From Uliginosibacterium gangwonense DSM 18521 (lineage in GTDB: Bacteria; Pseudomonadota; Gammaproteobacteria; Burkholderiales; Rhodocyclaceae): a stretch of DNA of 64,000 bases. The first letter of the stretch is position 1. Each line of letters starts with the position of its first letter. The stretch lies in the NCBI RefSeq assembly GCF_000373965.1, contig NZ_KB892836.1, positions 62,739 through 126,738 of the forward strand. Reading direction: 5' to 3'. The notes under the pieces are model-generated. The model was not told where the DNA came from and ran no database searches. It saw only the letters and a list, made by a program, of their open reading frames with translations. This document shows, in pieces, positions 18,553-27,155 of the stretch. The position numbers and the translations under genes are program-made.

Positions 18553-18867
18553 ATGGACCAAGCCGTTCTGCAACTTCTTGCTCGTATCAAGATCCGCCTG
18601 CGTCACGACAAAGGCATTATCCTCAACACTCAACGCTTCTTCTCAGACCTTGCCTATGCAGGGCAAGTGCTTGATGCGGCAGAAGAAAGCGAAGACGTGG
18701 AGCTTGTCACCGCCTCACTGGACATCCGCAACCGTTTAGGCTGGATCAGCGTCCAGGCGCCACATGCCCCTATCACGAGTTCGCCCAATAGCAGTGCAAA
18801 CAAAGCGCCCCAATCCAGTGCCCCAAAAGCGGAATCCGGGCGCTACGTATTTGGTGCGCGTTCCTGA
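18553..18867 (+). CDS. Small hypothetical protein
   Basis: A 104-residue protein of unknown function. Residues 1-60 are predicted helical and charged (QAVLQLLARIKIRLRHDK, then DLAYAGQVLDAAEESED). The last 40 residues are rich in Pro/Ser/Ala and end in RYVFGARS, as in disordered tails. The ATG at 18553 follows GATAAGAGAA; a further in-frame ATG at 18526 lacks one. No family recognised. It is convergent with the RNase H-like gene. Confidence 0.5.
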   Translation: MDQAVLQLLARIKIRLRHDKGIILNTQRFFSDLAYAGQVLDAAEESEDVELVTASLDIRNRLGWISVQAPHAPITSSPNSSANKAPQSSAPKAESGRYVFGARS

Positions 18868-18905
18868 AAACAGGCCACTTCCAGGCTCATTTGAAATACT
18901 CCCCC

Positions 18906-19433
18906 TCAATGGCGGCGCCTGGACGGTCGGGGGGAAACGGGAGGGCGCTCCTTCAATCCCAAGGCCTGCCGCGAGAGGCGGTCTGCCGATAAATTGCGAT
19001 GTTGGGGCAGCCAACGCAATTCGATTTGCTCAAAGTGCCCCATCAGAATACGAATGTCAGCAAATAGCGACGAGAGACGCTGCGCTTCCTTGCTGTAGGC
19101 ATCCAACGACAAACGCACTGCCACATCGCTATCTGACCACACCTGCAAATGGCGTATGCCATGCGCCAAGGCATGTTCAAGCAGGCCGCGCAATGCCAAA
19201 GCCTCTGCCTCATTATTGCAGCCCGTGCGGCCCATTGCGACGGAAAAGACCAGTTCCTCGCCTTGCGGCCCGCGCAGAAGCCCGCCAATGCCCATCCGCC
19301 CAGGGTTTGGCACGGCTGAGCCATCACACCAACCCTGCCACCGGGCTGAGGTCGATTCACTTTCTTGCCTGTCCACACGCCATCCTGTTCCAAAAGGGTG
19401 ATCAGCATACAACCCTTTTGGCGCATGGAACAT
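18906..19433 (-). CDS. RNase H-like (RVT_3) protein
   Basis: The 175-residue protein has an RNase H fold beginning near residue 32. The four acidic active-site positions are visible: WCDGSAVPNPG, NNEAEALALRGLL, WSDSDVAVRL and LSADRLSR. The fold matches the plant/archaeal RVT_3 branch rather than the canonical RnhA. The first 30 residues (with GTGWRVDRQESES) are not part of the fold and the tail is basic (SPRPSRRRH). Its ATG lies 7 nt after the stop of the upstream binding-protein gene, so the two are probably cotranscribed. Substrate would be RNA in RNA/DNA hybrids. Confidence 0.8.
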   Translation of the reverse strand: MFHAPKGLYADHPFGTGWRVDRQESESTSARWQGWCDGSAVPNPGRMGIGGLLRGPQGEELVFSVAMGRTGCNNEAEALALRGLLEHALAHGIRHLQVWSDSDVAVRLSLDAYSKEAQRLSSLFADIRILMGHFEQIELRWLPQHRNLSADRLSRQALGLKERPPVSPRPSRRRH

Positions 19434-19440
19434 ACATCCG

Positions 19441-20571
19441 CTACAGTAGTTTGCCTTCGCGCGAGATCATGGCCATCTCGATCTTTTCCACTGCACGGTT
19501 GTTAGCCAGATTGACTTTCCAGCCTCCCACATCCAGCATGCCTACACGCTTTTGCGCCACACTGACCAGATGCCTGGGGTTCTCGGCTTTCCGCAATACC
19601 GTCAGCAAAGTCTGCCCGGCAATAAAACCCTCCAGCCCCGCCGAGGTGGGCGCTTCGTCCATGTACTTGGCCATGGTGCGCTTGAAATTGGTCACGATCG
19701 GCACCACGCCATTGACCGGATCAGGCACCACCCGGGATACCATCAGGCCATGGGCCAAGGCGGGGCCGATCAACTGCTGAACCATCTGCACATCAACAGC
19801 GGACCCCAGGCAAATGAACAAGCCGGGCAACCGGGTGCGCAAGAGCTTGGTGATCTCAGCCGCAGAAAATGCATCCGCCATAATCACCACCGCCTGCACC
19901 CGATCTTTTTCGATTGCACTGACCACGGCGGCCGCGTTGCTTCCGCCTTCCTTGAGCGCATAGGCACGCGGCACCTCGGTATAGCGCTCCTTGATTCCGG
20001 CCAACGCAGCATCCCGCACCGCGACCATGGAGGCGGATGCCGTATTGACCAGCGCCAGACGGGATAATGACATCTTGATAAATCGATCCAGGATTGCCAC
20101 CATCTCGTCTGCACTACTCGGGCGCAGATAGACCGCCCGCCCCTTTGCAGCAGGATGATCGATCCCGGTAATGGGCGCGAAAATTTCAATGTCCGAATTT
20201 TTGAAGGATGGCGAATTGACGACGGCCTCTACGCAGGATTCCGAACTCAGCCCAAACAAAACATCGGCACGCTCATCCTCAATCAGGCGCTTGGCATTGG
20301 CAACAGCGCGTGCAGGATCGCCACCGTCGTCCAACTGAATAAACCGGATATGGCGCCCGCCAAGCCCATCGCCTGCATTGGCTTGGTCAAACGCCAGCTT
20401 GGCACCGGTAAAGTAGTCACGCCCCAAATTCTGCATGCTGCCAGACAAGTCGACGGTCTGCCCGATCACAATCTGACGACGTGCAGCGCTTTCCTGTGCT
20501 TGAGCCCGTAACGGGAATGACAAAAAAGACAGTGCAGCCACAGAACTACCCAGAAACGCTCGCCGATCCAT
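19441..20571 (-). CDS. Leu/Ile/Val-type ABC transporter substrate-binding protein, orphan
   Basis: The 376-residue periplasmic binding protein of the type I (LivJ) fold has a twin-arginine-like N-terminus MDRRAFLGSSVAALSF ending at RAQAQE. The fold-typical opening is VIGQTVDLSGSMQNLGRDYFTGAKLAF, followed by DDGGDPARAVANAKRLIE. No permease or ATPase genes are adjacent, so it may serve a transporter elsewhere or a sensory role. It is not UrtA. An upstream TTG at 20598 is in frame but adds a non-signal extension. It precedes the RNase H-like gene by 7 nt. Confidence 0.8.
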   Translation of the reverse strand: MDRRAFLGSSVAALSFLSFPLRAQAQESAARRQIVIGQTVDLSGSMQNLGRDYFTGAKLAFDQANAGDGLGGRHIRFIQLDDGGDPARAVANAKRLIEDERADVLFGLSSESCVEAVVNSPSFKNSDIEIFAPITGIDHPAAKGRAVYLRPSSADEMVAILDRFIKMSLSRLALVNTASASMVAVRDAALAGIKERYTEVPRAYALKEGGSNAAAVVSAIEKDRVQAVVIMADAFSAAEITKLLRTRLPGLFICLGSAVDVQMVQQLIGPALAHGLMVSRVVPDPVNGVVPIVTNFKRTMAKYMDEAPTSAGLEGFIAGQTLLTVLRKAENPRHLVSVAQKRVGMLDVGGWKVNLANNRAVEKIEMAMISREGKLL

Positions 20572-20846
20572 CGTGCAACCCCAACTGAAGTGAAGCAAGG
20601 CGAACCATTCTGTTCAGCACACATTTCGGCAATGTTACAAGGCGAAGCAATCAACGCGGGACAAGGAACTATTTGGCACCCTCTGCGTAATCAAACAGCC
20701 CACCAAATATGAAACACCCCCTCAAATCCGAACAAGATCATTGTATTACCGCAAATTTGCACACATTTACATTCGTCTATACAATACCCACGCATGAATC
20801 CTGCCCTATTTTTCATGGCGTAGGAATTATTCCAAAGGTCCGACGC

Positions 20847-22250
20847 ATGCTTAAGCACTTGAAAACAAATCTCCTTGTTTTACCGTTACTGATCGCCACA
20901 AGCATATTGGCGGGTTGCGGCGGAGGTGGCGGCGGATCGTCAAATACCACCACGACAACAGACTGCTCGACCTTGGGGCAATTAAGATTTGTGCGCCAGC
21001 ATGTAGATGATAAATATCTGTTCTACCAATATGCAGGCACAACACGCCCAGAGAACTATCCCTATTCGCCCATCCAGTATTTTGAGGACATCACAGTCAA
21101 CACGATCCCGAGTATTGATCGGTTCAGCTATGCCATTCCCACCTCACAGGCGTATTCGAGCCTGCAGGAAGGGCAAAGCATGGATCTGGGCATTCGTGGT
21201 GAGTACGACCAGAATAATGCACTTCGCATTTCCTACATAGAGCCCAATTCCAGCGCTGCCACGGCTGGCCTGCAACGCGGCGACCAGATCATTGCCATCA
21301 ATGGCAGCACCGTTACCAGCGCAGGGGTTACCCAGGCCCAGTACGACGCGCTTTTTGCGTCCCCCAGTGGAACCTACGTTTCCATCACCTACCTGCACCC
21401 AGGTAACGCCGCCAGTACCGCTGTCAATTTGCGAACCACCACCTACGCCGATACGCCGGTTCCTTTCATCGGTGTTGCAACACTTGGCACAGGCGGAGCG
21501 ACCAAAAAAGCAGGTTATCTAGTCTTCAACGAGCACACAGTTCCAGCAGAAGGCCAATTGGCAGACGCCTTCAATTCCCTGGCACAAGCCAATGTAACGG
21601 ACCTCATCCTGGATCTGCGCTACAACCGGGGCGGCTATACCGCAATCGCCTCTGAAGTGGCCTACATGATTGCGGGGAGCACGGCAACCTCCAAAAAGGT
21701 GTTTGAGTATGTGCTGCACAACGACAAACATAGCGCCGAAGACTATTACGAGCCCTTCTACAACGCCATGGGGCTGACAACCGGCCGCTACGCTGAGAAG
21801 CTCCCTGCGCTCAACCTGAGCCGGGTGTATGTGCTGACATCGGCCTCTACCTGCTCGGCCAGTGAGATGATCATCAACGGCCTGCGCGGAATCGACATCC
21901 CGGTCATCATCGTCGGCGGTACCACCTGCGGAAAACCCTATGGCATGCAGCAGGCGGACTACTGCGGGACTTCTTATTTTGCCCTCCAGTTCCAGACGGC
22001 CAATGCCAAAAACGAGGGCGGCTATATCTCTGGCTTCACCCCAAGTTGTACCGCCTCGGACGACCTTGCTCACCAACTGGGTGACTCAAACGAGCAAATG
22101 CTATCCATGGCATTGAATCACATCTCCACAGGACAATGCAGCACGGGCAGCCCCAGCACGGCAATCGCCTCTACGGCGGGCAAGCGCTCAACACTCAAAC
22201 CTGTTGTGCCCCCCCAGCACGCGGGAGCCGTGATTCTGCCTCAGCGTTGA
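20847..22250 (+). CDS. S41 family peptidase lipoprotein with PDZ domain
   Basis: The 467-residue protein has a lipoprotein signal (LLIATSILAGC), then a polyglycine/Thr tether. A PDZ-like domain follows (LGIRGEYDQN, IEPNSSAATAGLQRGDQIIAING). The C-terminal processing peptidase core has GYLVFNEHTV, DLILDLRYNRGG, and the Ser-Lys dyad in TSASTCSASEM and GGTTCGKPYG with the usual spacing of about 24 residues. It would be a lipid-anchored periplasmic or surface endopeptidase. ATG 20847 follows AAAGG and places the signal peptide at the N-terminus. A strong terminator follows. Confidence 0.87.
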   Translation: MLKHLKTNLLVLPLLIATSILAGCGGGGGGSSNTTTTTDCSTLGQLRFVRQHVDDKYLFYQYAGTTRPENYPYSPIQYFEDITVNTIPSIDRFSYAIPTSQAYSSLQEGQSMDLGIRGEYDQNNALRISYIEPNSSAATAGLQRGDQIIAINGSTVTSAGVTQAQYDALFASPSGTYVSITYLHPGNAASTAVNLRTTTYADTPVPFIGVATLGTGGATKKAGYLVFNEHTVPAEGQLADAFNSLAQANVTDLILDLRYNRGGYTAIASEVAYMIAGSTATSKKVFEYVLHNDKHSAEDYYEPFYNAMGLTTGRYAEKLPALNLSRVYVLTSASTCSASEMIINGLRGIDIPVIIVGGTTCGKPYGMQQADYCGTSYFALQFQTANAKNEGGYISGFTPSCTASDDLAHQLGDSNEQMLSMALNHISTGQCSTGSPSTAIASTAGKRSTLKPVVPPQHAGAVILPQR

Positions 22251-22270
22251 AAAGCATCAATTCATACGCC

Positions 22271-22297
22271 AAAGCCCGCTGCCAATGCGGGCTTTTT
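22271..22297 (+). terminator. Rho-independent terminator of the S41 peptidase gene
   Basis: AAAGCCCGC pairs with GCGGGCTTT around a 7-nt loop and is followed by TTT. It starts 21 nt after the peptidase stop codon. Confidence 0.85.
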
Positions 22298-22642
22298 CAT
22301 GTCGGCCCTACCCCGGGCAACGTGGAGCAGGCAATCGGGTAGCCCTCCTGAAATACGCCACTCGCCCTGCTAGGGTTGCAAGGCAAGAAAGTGTCTGAAG
22401 CCTGTGCTATATGCAGAGGGGGCCACGCCCCCCTGGCATCACACGCGCCAACCCAGTTGCTCAGGGTCAAAACCACTGAAGATAAATGGCTTTTCCCAGC
22501 CCGGATAGGGGAATTGGAATTGAAAAGTTGTAAAACTTATCTGGATTTTTCTTTTGTTTGGACGTAAAGTTGTCAGACATAAGGGTGGCAATTTCAGCCT
22601 CCCAAACCAGACCCTGCGTTCACACACCTGGAGGTTATTACC
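22298..22642. other. Leader region before uxaB without genes
   Basis: No convincing gene lies here. It contains a short GC hairpin (GGGGGC-CAC-GCCCCC, 22418-22432), an AT-rich stretch (22515-22570) likely to hold the uxaB promoter, and one copy of a motif shared with the uxaA leader (22538-22560). TTGTCAGACA near 22570 resembles a half-symmetric GntR-type site, but this is only suggestive. Confidence 0.5.
22538..22560 (+). repeat. Direct repeat copy 1, uxaB leader
   Basis: TATCTGGATTTTTCTTTTGT matches a copy at 24186 in 17 of its first 20 bases. It lies about 80 nt before the uxaB start. Confidence 0.5.
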
Positions 22643-24139
22643 GTGCTTGCCCTGAATCGTTCCAATCTTGCCGAAGGCAAACTCAAGCTTGATGCCAGCG
22701 CCCCTTCCAAGCTACCGCCCGTGCGAATCCTGCAGATTGGCGATGGTAACTTCCTGCGCGCCTTTGCTGACTGGATGATCGACATGGCCAACGGTGCTGG
22801 GCTGTTCAATGGCGAAGTAACCATTGCTCAACCGCTCGCACGCGGGATTGCTGATCTGATGAACGCCCAGGATGGCCTCTATACCGTGCTGCTGCGCGGG
22901 GTGCAAGGTGGCGAAAGTATTGACGCCCGTCGCGTGGTCAGCTGTGTGAAAAAAGCCTTGAACCCCTACGCACAGTGGGCCGAGATGCTGGCCACGGCTC
23001 AAGATCCGACCCTGCGCTTTGTGGTTTCAAACACCACCGAAGCGGGTATCGCCTATGTGGATGAAGCCTTTGTTGGCGGCAAGTGCCCGGACAACTTCCC
23101 GGCCAAGATCGCCGCGTTGCTGCTGGCCCGCTATATGGCGCTGGGCGCCTCTGCAAAAACCGGCCTGGTATTCCTGCCCTGCGAACTGATCGAAGCCAAT
23201 GGCAGCAAACTGCGCAGCTACGTGTTGCAACATGCCGAAGCCTGGAAGCTGCCAGCCGACTTCATCACCTGGGTCAAGGATCACAACGTTTTCTGCAACA
23301 CGCTGGTTGACCGTATCGTTCCGGGCTTCCCCGCAGCCGAAGCAGATGGCCTGTATGGCGAATTCGGGTTCAAGGATCCCCTCCTGGTTGCCGCCGAACC
23401 CTTCCACCTGTGGGTGATCGAAGGCCCGGCTGCCATTGGTGACGAATTCCCCTTGCATAAGGCGGGCCTGGATGTTGTCTGGACCAACGACCTACAACCC
23501 TACCGTACCCGCAAGGTGCGCATCCTCAACGGTGCCCACACCGCCAGCTCGCTGGGTGCCTATTGTGCCGGTCTGGATACGGTGAAGTCGATGACTGAAG
23601 ACCCCATCGTCTCCAAGTATCTGAACAAGGTGATGTTCGAAGAGATCGTCCCCTTCGTGCCGCTGCCTGATGCAGAACGCCGCGCCTATGCCGACACCAT
23701 CATGGAACGTTTTGCCAATCCGCACATCCGTCACGAACTGATTTCGATTGCGCTCAACTCCGTCTCCAAGTGGCAGGTTCGCGTGCTGCCCACCGTCAAG
23801 GATTACGCCGCCAAGCATGGCAAGGCTCCGGCCGGGCTGTCGTTCTCGCTGGCTGCCCTGCTCAATTTCTACCACGGCAAATTCAATGCAGCGGGCGAAT
23901 TTGAAGGCACGCGTGAGGCCGGTGTCTACCCGATCCGTGATAATGCCGATGTATTGGATATCCTGAACACGGCCTGGAAGGCCGCCAAGGACGCAGCAAC
24001 CTTCACCCAGGTCGTGCTGGCCGATGCCCGCCTGTGGGGTGAAGACCTGACCAAGGTCGCAGGCTTGGCTGAACAGACGGCTGCCGCGCTAGCCCGCATT
24101 CAGGCCGTGGGCGTCAAGGCTGCCATGGCAGAGCTGTAA
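22643..24139 (+). CDS. uxaB: Altronate oxidoreductase (tagaturonate reductase)
   Basis: UxaB reduces D-tagaturonate to D-altronate with NADH in galacturonate catabolism (EC 1.1.1.58). The 498-residue protein shows the polyol dehydrogenase pattern: RILQIGDGNFLRAFADWMID near residue 30 (Rossmann start), VVSNTTEAGIAY, the WVKDHNVFCNTLVDRIVPGFP stretch, and catalytic-region KVRILNGAHTASSLGAYCAG. The start is GTG at 22643 with GGAGG 8-9 nt upstream. The next gene, uxaA, supports UxaB over the related mannonate enzyme UxuB. Confidence 0.88.
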   Translation: MLALNRSNLAEGKLKLDASAPSKLPPVRILQIGDGNFLRAFADWMIDMANGAGLFNGEVTIAQPLARGIADLMNAQDGLYTVLLRGVQGGESIDARRVVSCVKKALNPYAQWAEMLATAQDPTLRFVVSNTTEAGIAYVDEAFVGGKCPDNFPAKIAALLLARYMALGASAKTGLVFLPCELIEANGSKLRSYVLQHAEAWKLPADFITWVKDHNVFCNTLVDRIVPGFPAAEADGLYGEFGFKDPLLVAAEPFHLWVIEGPAAIGDEFPLHKAGLDVVWTNDLQPYRTRKVRILNGAHTASSLGAYCAGLDTVKSMTEDPIVSKYLNKVMFEEIVPFVPLPDAERRAYADTIMERFANPHIRHELISIALNSVSKWQVRVLPTVKDYAAKHGKAPAGLSFSLAALLNFYHGKFNAAGEFEGTREAGVYPIRDNADVLDILNTAWKAAKDAATFTQVVLADARLWGEDLTKVAGLAEQTAAALARIQAVGVKAAMAEL

Positions 24140-24185
24140 TAATGTAGTGTGAGCAGGCGAGTTGCCAAACGCAGATCGCCTGCCC

Positions 24186-24209
24186 TATTTGGATTTTCCT
24201 TTTGGTTTG
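24186..24209 (+). repeat. Direct repeat copy 2, uxaA leader
   Basis: TATTTGGATTTTCCTTTTGG nearly repeats the sequence at 22538. It lies about 47-70 nt before the uxaA start, in the only sizeable gap between uxaB and uxaA. Confidence 0.5.
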
Positions 24210-24255
24210 TGGCTCACCCTGGTACGGGAATGCGAGCCCCAGCGGAGCAGAAAAC

Positions 24256-25770
24256 ATGTCTCAATCTTCCGTGATCCGGTTGCACGCCAATGACGATGTA
24301 TTGATCGCCACCGAGCAACTGATGCCAGGTGCAACAATCGAAACCGAATCGCTCACCATCCGTGAGCTGATCCCCCCCGGCCACAAACTTGCTGCCCATG
24401 ACATCAAGGCGGGTGAAGCCGTGCGCCGCTATAACCAGATCATCGGCTTTGCTAAAGCCGATATCGGCGCAGGCCGCCATGTGCACGCCCATAACCTGGG
24501 GATGGGCGAATTCGAACGTGATTATGGCATCGGCCAAGGTGTGCATGAAACACCCAAGGTTGCCAAGCCCGCAACCTTCAAAGGCTACAAGCGCCCCAAT
24601 GGCAAGGTCGGCACACGCAACTATATCGCCGTCATTGCGTCGGTAAACTGCTCTGCCACCGTCACACGTGCCATTGCCAACCACTTTAGCAAAGAACGTC
24701 TGGCTGCCTTCCCCAATGTGGATGGCGTGATTGCCCTACCCCACCCACTCGGCTGCGGCCTGAATGTGGTTGGTGAAGGCATGGACATCCTGCGCCGCAC
24801 CATGATCGGCTATGCCAAGCATCCGAACTTCGCTGGCGTCCTGTTCGTTGGCCTGGGCTGCGAACAGAATCAGGTGTTGCCATTGATCGAAAAAGTCGGC
24901 GCACATGAAGAAGGCATGCTCCGCCATGTCATCATGCAGACAGAAGGCGGCACCCGCGCAGCGATCCAGAAAGGCATTCAGGAAGTTGAAGCCATGCTTC
25001 CGCGTGCCAACAGCTACAAGCGTGAAGAAGCCTCCATCAGCAACCTGATTGTGGGCCTGAATTGCGGCGGCTCGGATGGCTATTCCGGCATCACTGCCAA
25101 CCCGGCGCTCGGGGGGGCTGTCGATATGCTGGTGGCACATGGCGCCACCGCAATCCTGTCGGAAACTCCGGAAATTTACGGCGCTGAACACCTGCTGACA
25201 CGCCGTGCAGCCAATACAGAAATTGCCGAAAAGCTGATCGGCCGCATCAAGTGGTGGAAGGACTACACCGCCCGCACTGGCGGAGAAATGGACAATAATC
25301 CCTCTGTTGGCAATAAGGCGGGGGGCTTGACGACCATCCTGGAAAAATCGCTTGGCGCAGTTGCCAAAGGCGGCACCACTACGCTCAACGGCGTCTACCT
25401 CTATGCCGAATCAATTGATGCCAAAGGCTTTGTCTACATGGACACCCCGGGATATGACCCCGTCTCGGCAACAGGCCAGGCAGCCGGCGGCGCACAATTG
25501 ATCTGCTTTACCACCGGCCGTGGTTCAGCCTTTGGCTGTGCGGGTGTGCCCACCATCAAGCTTGCGACCAACAACGCTTTGTTTGAACGCATGCGCGATG
25601 ATATGGACGTCAACTGTGGCGATCTGATCACCGGCACCCCCATGCCGGAAATCAGCCAACGCATCTTCGACGCCATCCTCCGCCACGCCTCAGGCGAAAA
25701 GGTGCGTAGCGAAGAGCTGGGATACGGCAACGACGAATTTCTGCCCTGGCAAGTCGGCGCAGTCATGTAA
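24256..25770 (+). CDS. uxaA: Altronate dehydratase
   Basis: UxaA (EC 4.2.1.7) dehydrates D-altronate to 2-keto-3-deoxygluconate using iron. The 504-residue protein has an N-terminal SAF domain (VLIATEQL, GHKLAAHDIKAGEAVRRYNQIIG, HVHAHNLGM) and the UxaA catalytic part: GYKRPNGKVGTRNYIAVI, LPHPLGCGLN, GLGCEQNQVLPL, GLNCGGSDGYSGITANPALG and FTTGRGSAFGCAGVPTIK. ATG 24256 follows GGAGCAG; an upstream in-frame ATG at 24202 would add 18 unrelated residues. Other hexuronate genes (uxaC, kdgK) are not in the window. Confidence 0.93.
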   Translation: MSQSSVIRLHANDDVLIATEQLMPGATIETESLTIRELIPPGHKLAAHDIKAGEAVRRYNQIIGFAKADIGAGRHVHAHNLGMGEFERDYGIGQGVHETPKVAKPATFKGYKRPNGKVGTRNYIAVIASVNCSATVTRAIANHFSKERLAAFPNVDGVIALPHPLGCGLNVVGEGMDILRRTMIGYAKHPNFAGVLFVGLGCEQNQVLPLIEKVGAHEEGMLRHVIMQTEGGTRAAIQKGIQEVEAMLPRANSYKREEASISNLIVGLNCGGSDGYSGITANPALGGAVDMLVAHGATAILSETPEIYGAEHLLTRRAANTEIAEKLIGRIKWWKDYTARTGGEMDNNPSVGNKAGGLTTILEKSLGAVAKGGTTTLNGVYLYAESIDAKGFVYMDTPGYDPVSATGQAAGGAQLICFTTGRGSAFGCAGVPTIKLATNNALFERMRDDMDVNCGDLITGTPMPEISQRIFDAILRHASGEKVRSEELGYGNDEFLPWQVGAVM

Positions 25771-25793
25771 CACCCAATCAGTATCATCATCAC

Positions 25794-25821
25794 AAAAACG
25801 CCGCTTGAAAGCGGCGTTTTT
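25794..25821 (+). terminator. Rho-independent terminator after uxaA
   Basis: AAAAACGCCGC pairs with GCGGCGTTTTT around TTGAAA, 23 nt after the stop. The A and T tracts make it potentially bidirectional. Confidence 0.92.
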
Positions 25822-26252
25822 ATTGCTCAAATTTGAGGACGGCTGCGGATACCAGGGGCCGCACTGCTTGGCTGCACCGCAGTCGACACATGCCTTTGGT
25901 GATTTATGCCAGCGTTGAATTTTTACTGCGGCCTCTCCGGTGTGCTGAACACCCTGTTTGTTGTAACACTCGCAGACGTCCGGGCTACCCACAGACACCC
26001 GCTATTCCTGCTAGCGGGCGTCGCGCTTTGTATCAAATATTAAGTTGATGTGTGAGATCAATGCGGGGCCTCCAGCGTGCGTGCAATGTGTTCAAAGCGT
26101 TTAGCCCCAACCCTGATTGACGGACACCTCTCCACATTCGCCACACGACCAGCCCATCAATAAAACTAATTTATCCATCAAAATAACTCTTGTCTTAGCA
26201 TGGTTTTCGCTGCACACTTGACTTAGGACAACACTTGTTCTTGGAGGATGTG
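25822..26252. other. Intergenic region with no clear gene
   Basis: The minus strand has an open stretch (about 25998 to the terminator) with paired cysteines, CECYNKQG and ACVDCGAAKQCG, but it has no natural stop before running through the uxaA terminator, so it is not called as a gene. A 7-bp hairpin CCCGCTA/TAGCGGG sits at 25998-26018. The AT-rich last 100 nt probably carry the promoter of the small gene at 26253. Confidence 0.45.
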
Positions 26253-26492
26253 ATGGCGCACGAAGAACTCACCAAATTGCCGGGCGGGATGTTGCGGTAC
26301 AGCTATGTGCTGGATGACAACGAAACCAAAGCGGTTGAGGTATTCGCCCTGGCAGATGTCGCAACCCCCTACAAACAACGCTTCCTGGACGAAATCCACG
26401 AGCAGGACTGGATCGTCGATTACGGCTGCAATCTCCAGGATCGGCCCTATAAGGCTGACTTTTTCATTTGCACCACTGACGCAGCCTGGTAG
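26253..26492 (+). CDS. Small hypothetical protein
   Basis: A 79-residue acidic protein with no recognised family. It reads LPGGMLRYSYVLDDNETKAV near the N-terminus and later RFLDEIHEQDWIVDYGCNLQ and YKADFFICTTD, a mixed alpha/beta composition typical of a small folded cytoplasmic protein. A strong ribosome site, TTGGAGGATGTG, precedes the ATG at 26253, and codon use resembles the neighbours. Convergent with yajD. Confidence 0.6.
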   Translation: MAHEELTKLPGGMLRYSYVLDDNETKAVEVFALADVATPYKQRFLDEIHEQDWIVDYGCNLQDRPYKADFFICTTDAAW

Positions 26493-26570
26493 AGCCCCGC
26501 ACACCAAACACCAGTACGCGGCGGATTGCCACTAACAAAGCGCCAGCCCTGTGACAGATGGGGGCGGCCC

Positions 26571-26918
26571 TTATTTGCCGAGCAAATCCTTAAGATTGGC
26601 AAACGCCTTGAAGCTGGCTGCCTCTGTGCTGGCCTCTTGCCCGCCGCCCGCCTGGGAGTCCAGATAACGGGCATGCTCGTTTTCGTGGCAATAGATACAC
26701 AACAATTCCCAATTACTCCCATCAGGCGGGTTGTTATCGTGGTTATGATCCCGGTGATGCACGGTAAGCTGCTGTAGATTGGCGTGGGTGAATTCACGAG
26801 CGCAACGCGTACACACCCACGGATACAACTTGAGCGCCCGCGCCCGGTAATCCCCTTCCCGCGCCAATGCGTCACGCCGGGCTTGCGCTACAACTGCATC
26901 AAGACGTTTGTTATCCAT
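26571..26918 (-). CDS. yajD: YajD-like HNH nuclease
   Basis: The 115-residue protein has an HNH motif built as CTRCAREF, LTVHHRDHNHDNNPPDGSNWELLCIYCHENEH: two zinc-type Cys pairs with the HH..N..H catalytic set. This architecture, with PPDGSNWELLCIYCH, is that of YajD. The cellular role of YajD is not well established. The ATG at 26918 follows GGAGAAGG; a GTG/ATG start farther upstream is unnecessary. The C-terminal 30 residues, after the HNH core, are low complexity followed by FANLKDLLGK. Confidence 0.88.
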   Translation of the reverse strand: MDNKRLDAVVAQARRDALAREGDYRARALKLYPWVCTRCAREFTHANLQQLTVHHRDHNHDNNPPDGSNWELLCIYCHENEHARYLDSQAGGGQEASTEAASFKAFANLKDLLGK

Positions 26919-27155
26919 TCCTTCTCCTTGAGGCGTGATTTTCACCCGCATGCGCGAGTCTGTTGATCGTAGTGATCACTCAGGCACAAAGAACCTCACA
27001 CGAAAAGAAGCCTTTTGCCTGAACACCCGACATAAATTGAACACCAATCGGGATTTCTAGAAAGCAGATTAGCTCAATATCAGCGAGATGAACATGGCTG
27101 AATTCACTACTTCTTTCTGAACCTCATGCAATATCATAAAGATCTCTCGCACCCG

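Noticed and set aside
18764-19780. Long plus-strand frame across the RNase H and binding-protein genes
   Set aside because: Composition is Pro/Arg/Ser-rich and unlike real proteins; two well-supported minus-strand genes cover the same DNA.
19441-20571. Binding protein as the missing UrtA
   Set aside because: It is about 45 residues shorter than UrtA, carries a different N-terminus, and lies 11 kb away on the other strand.
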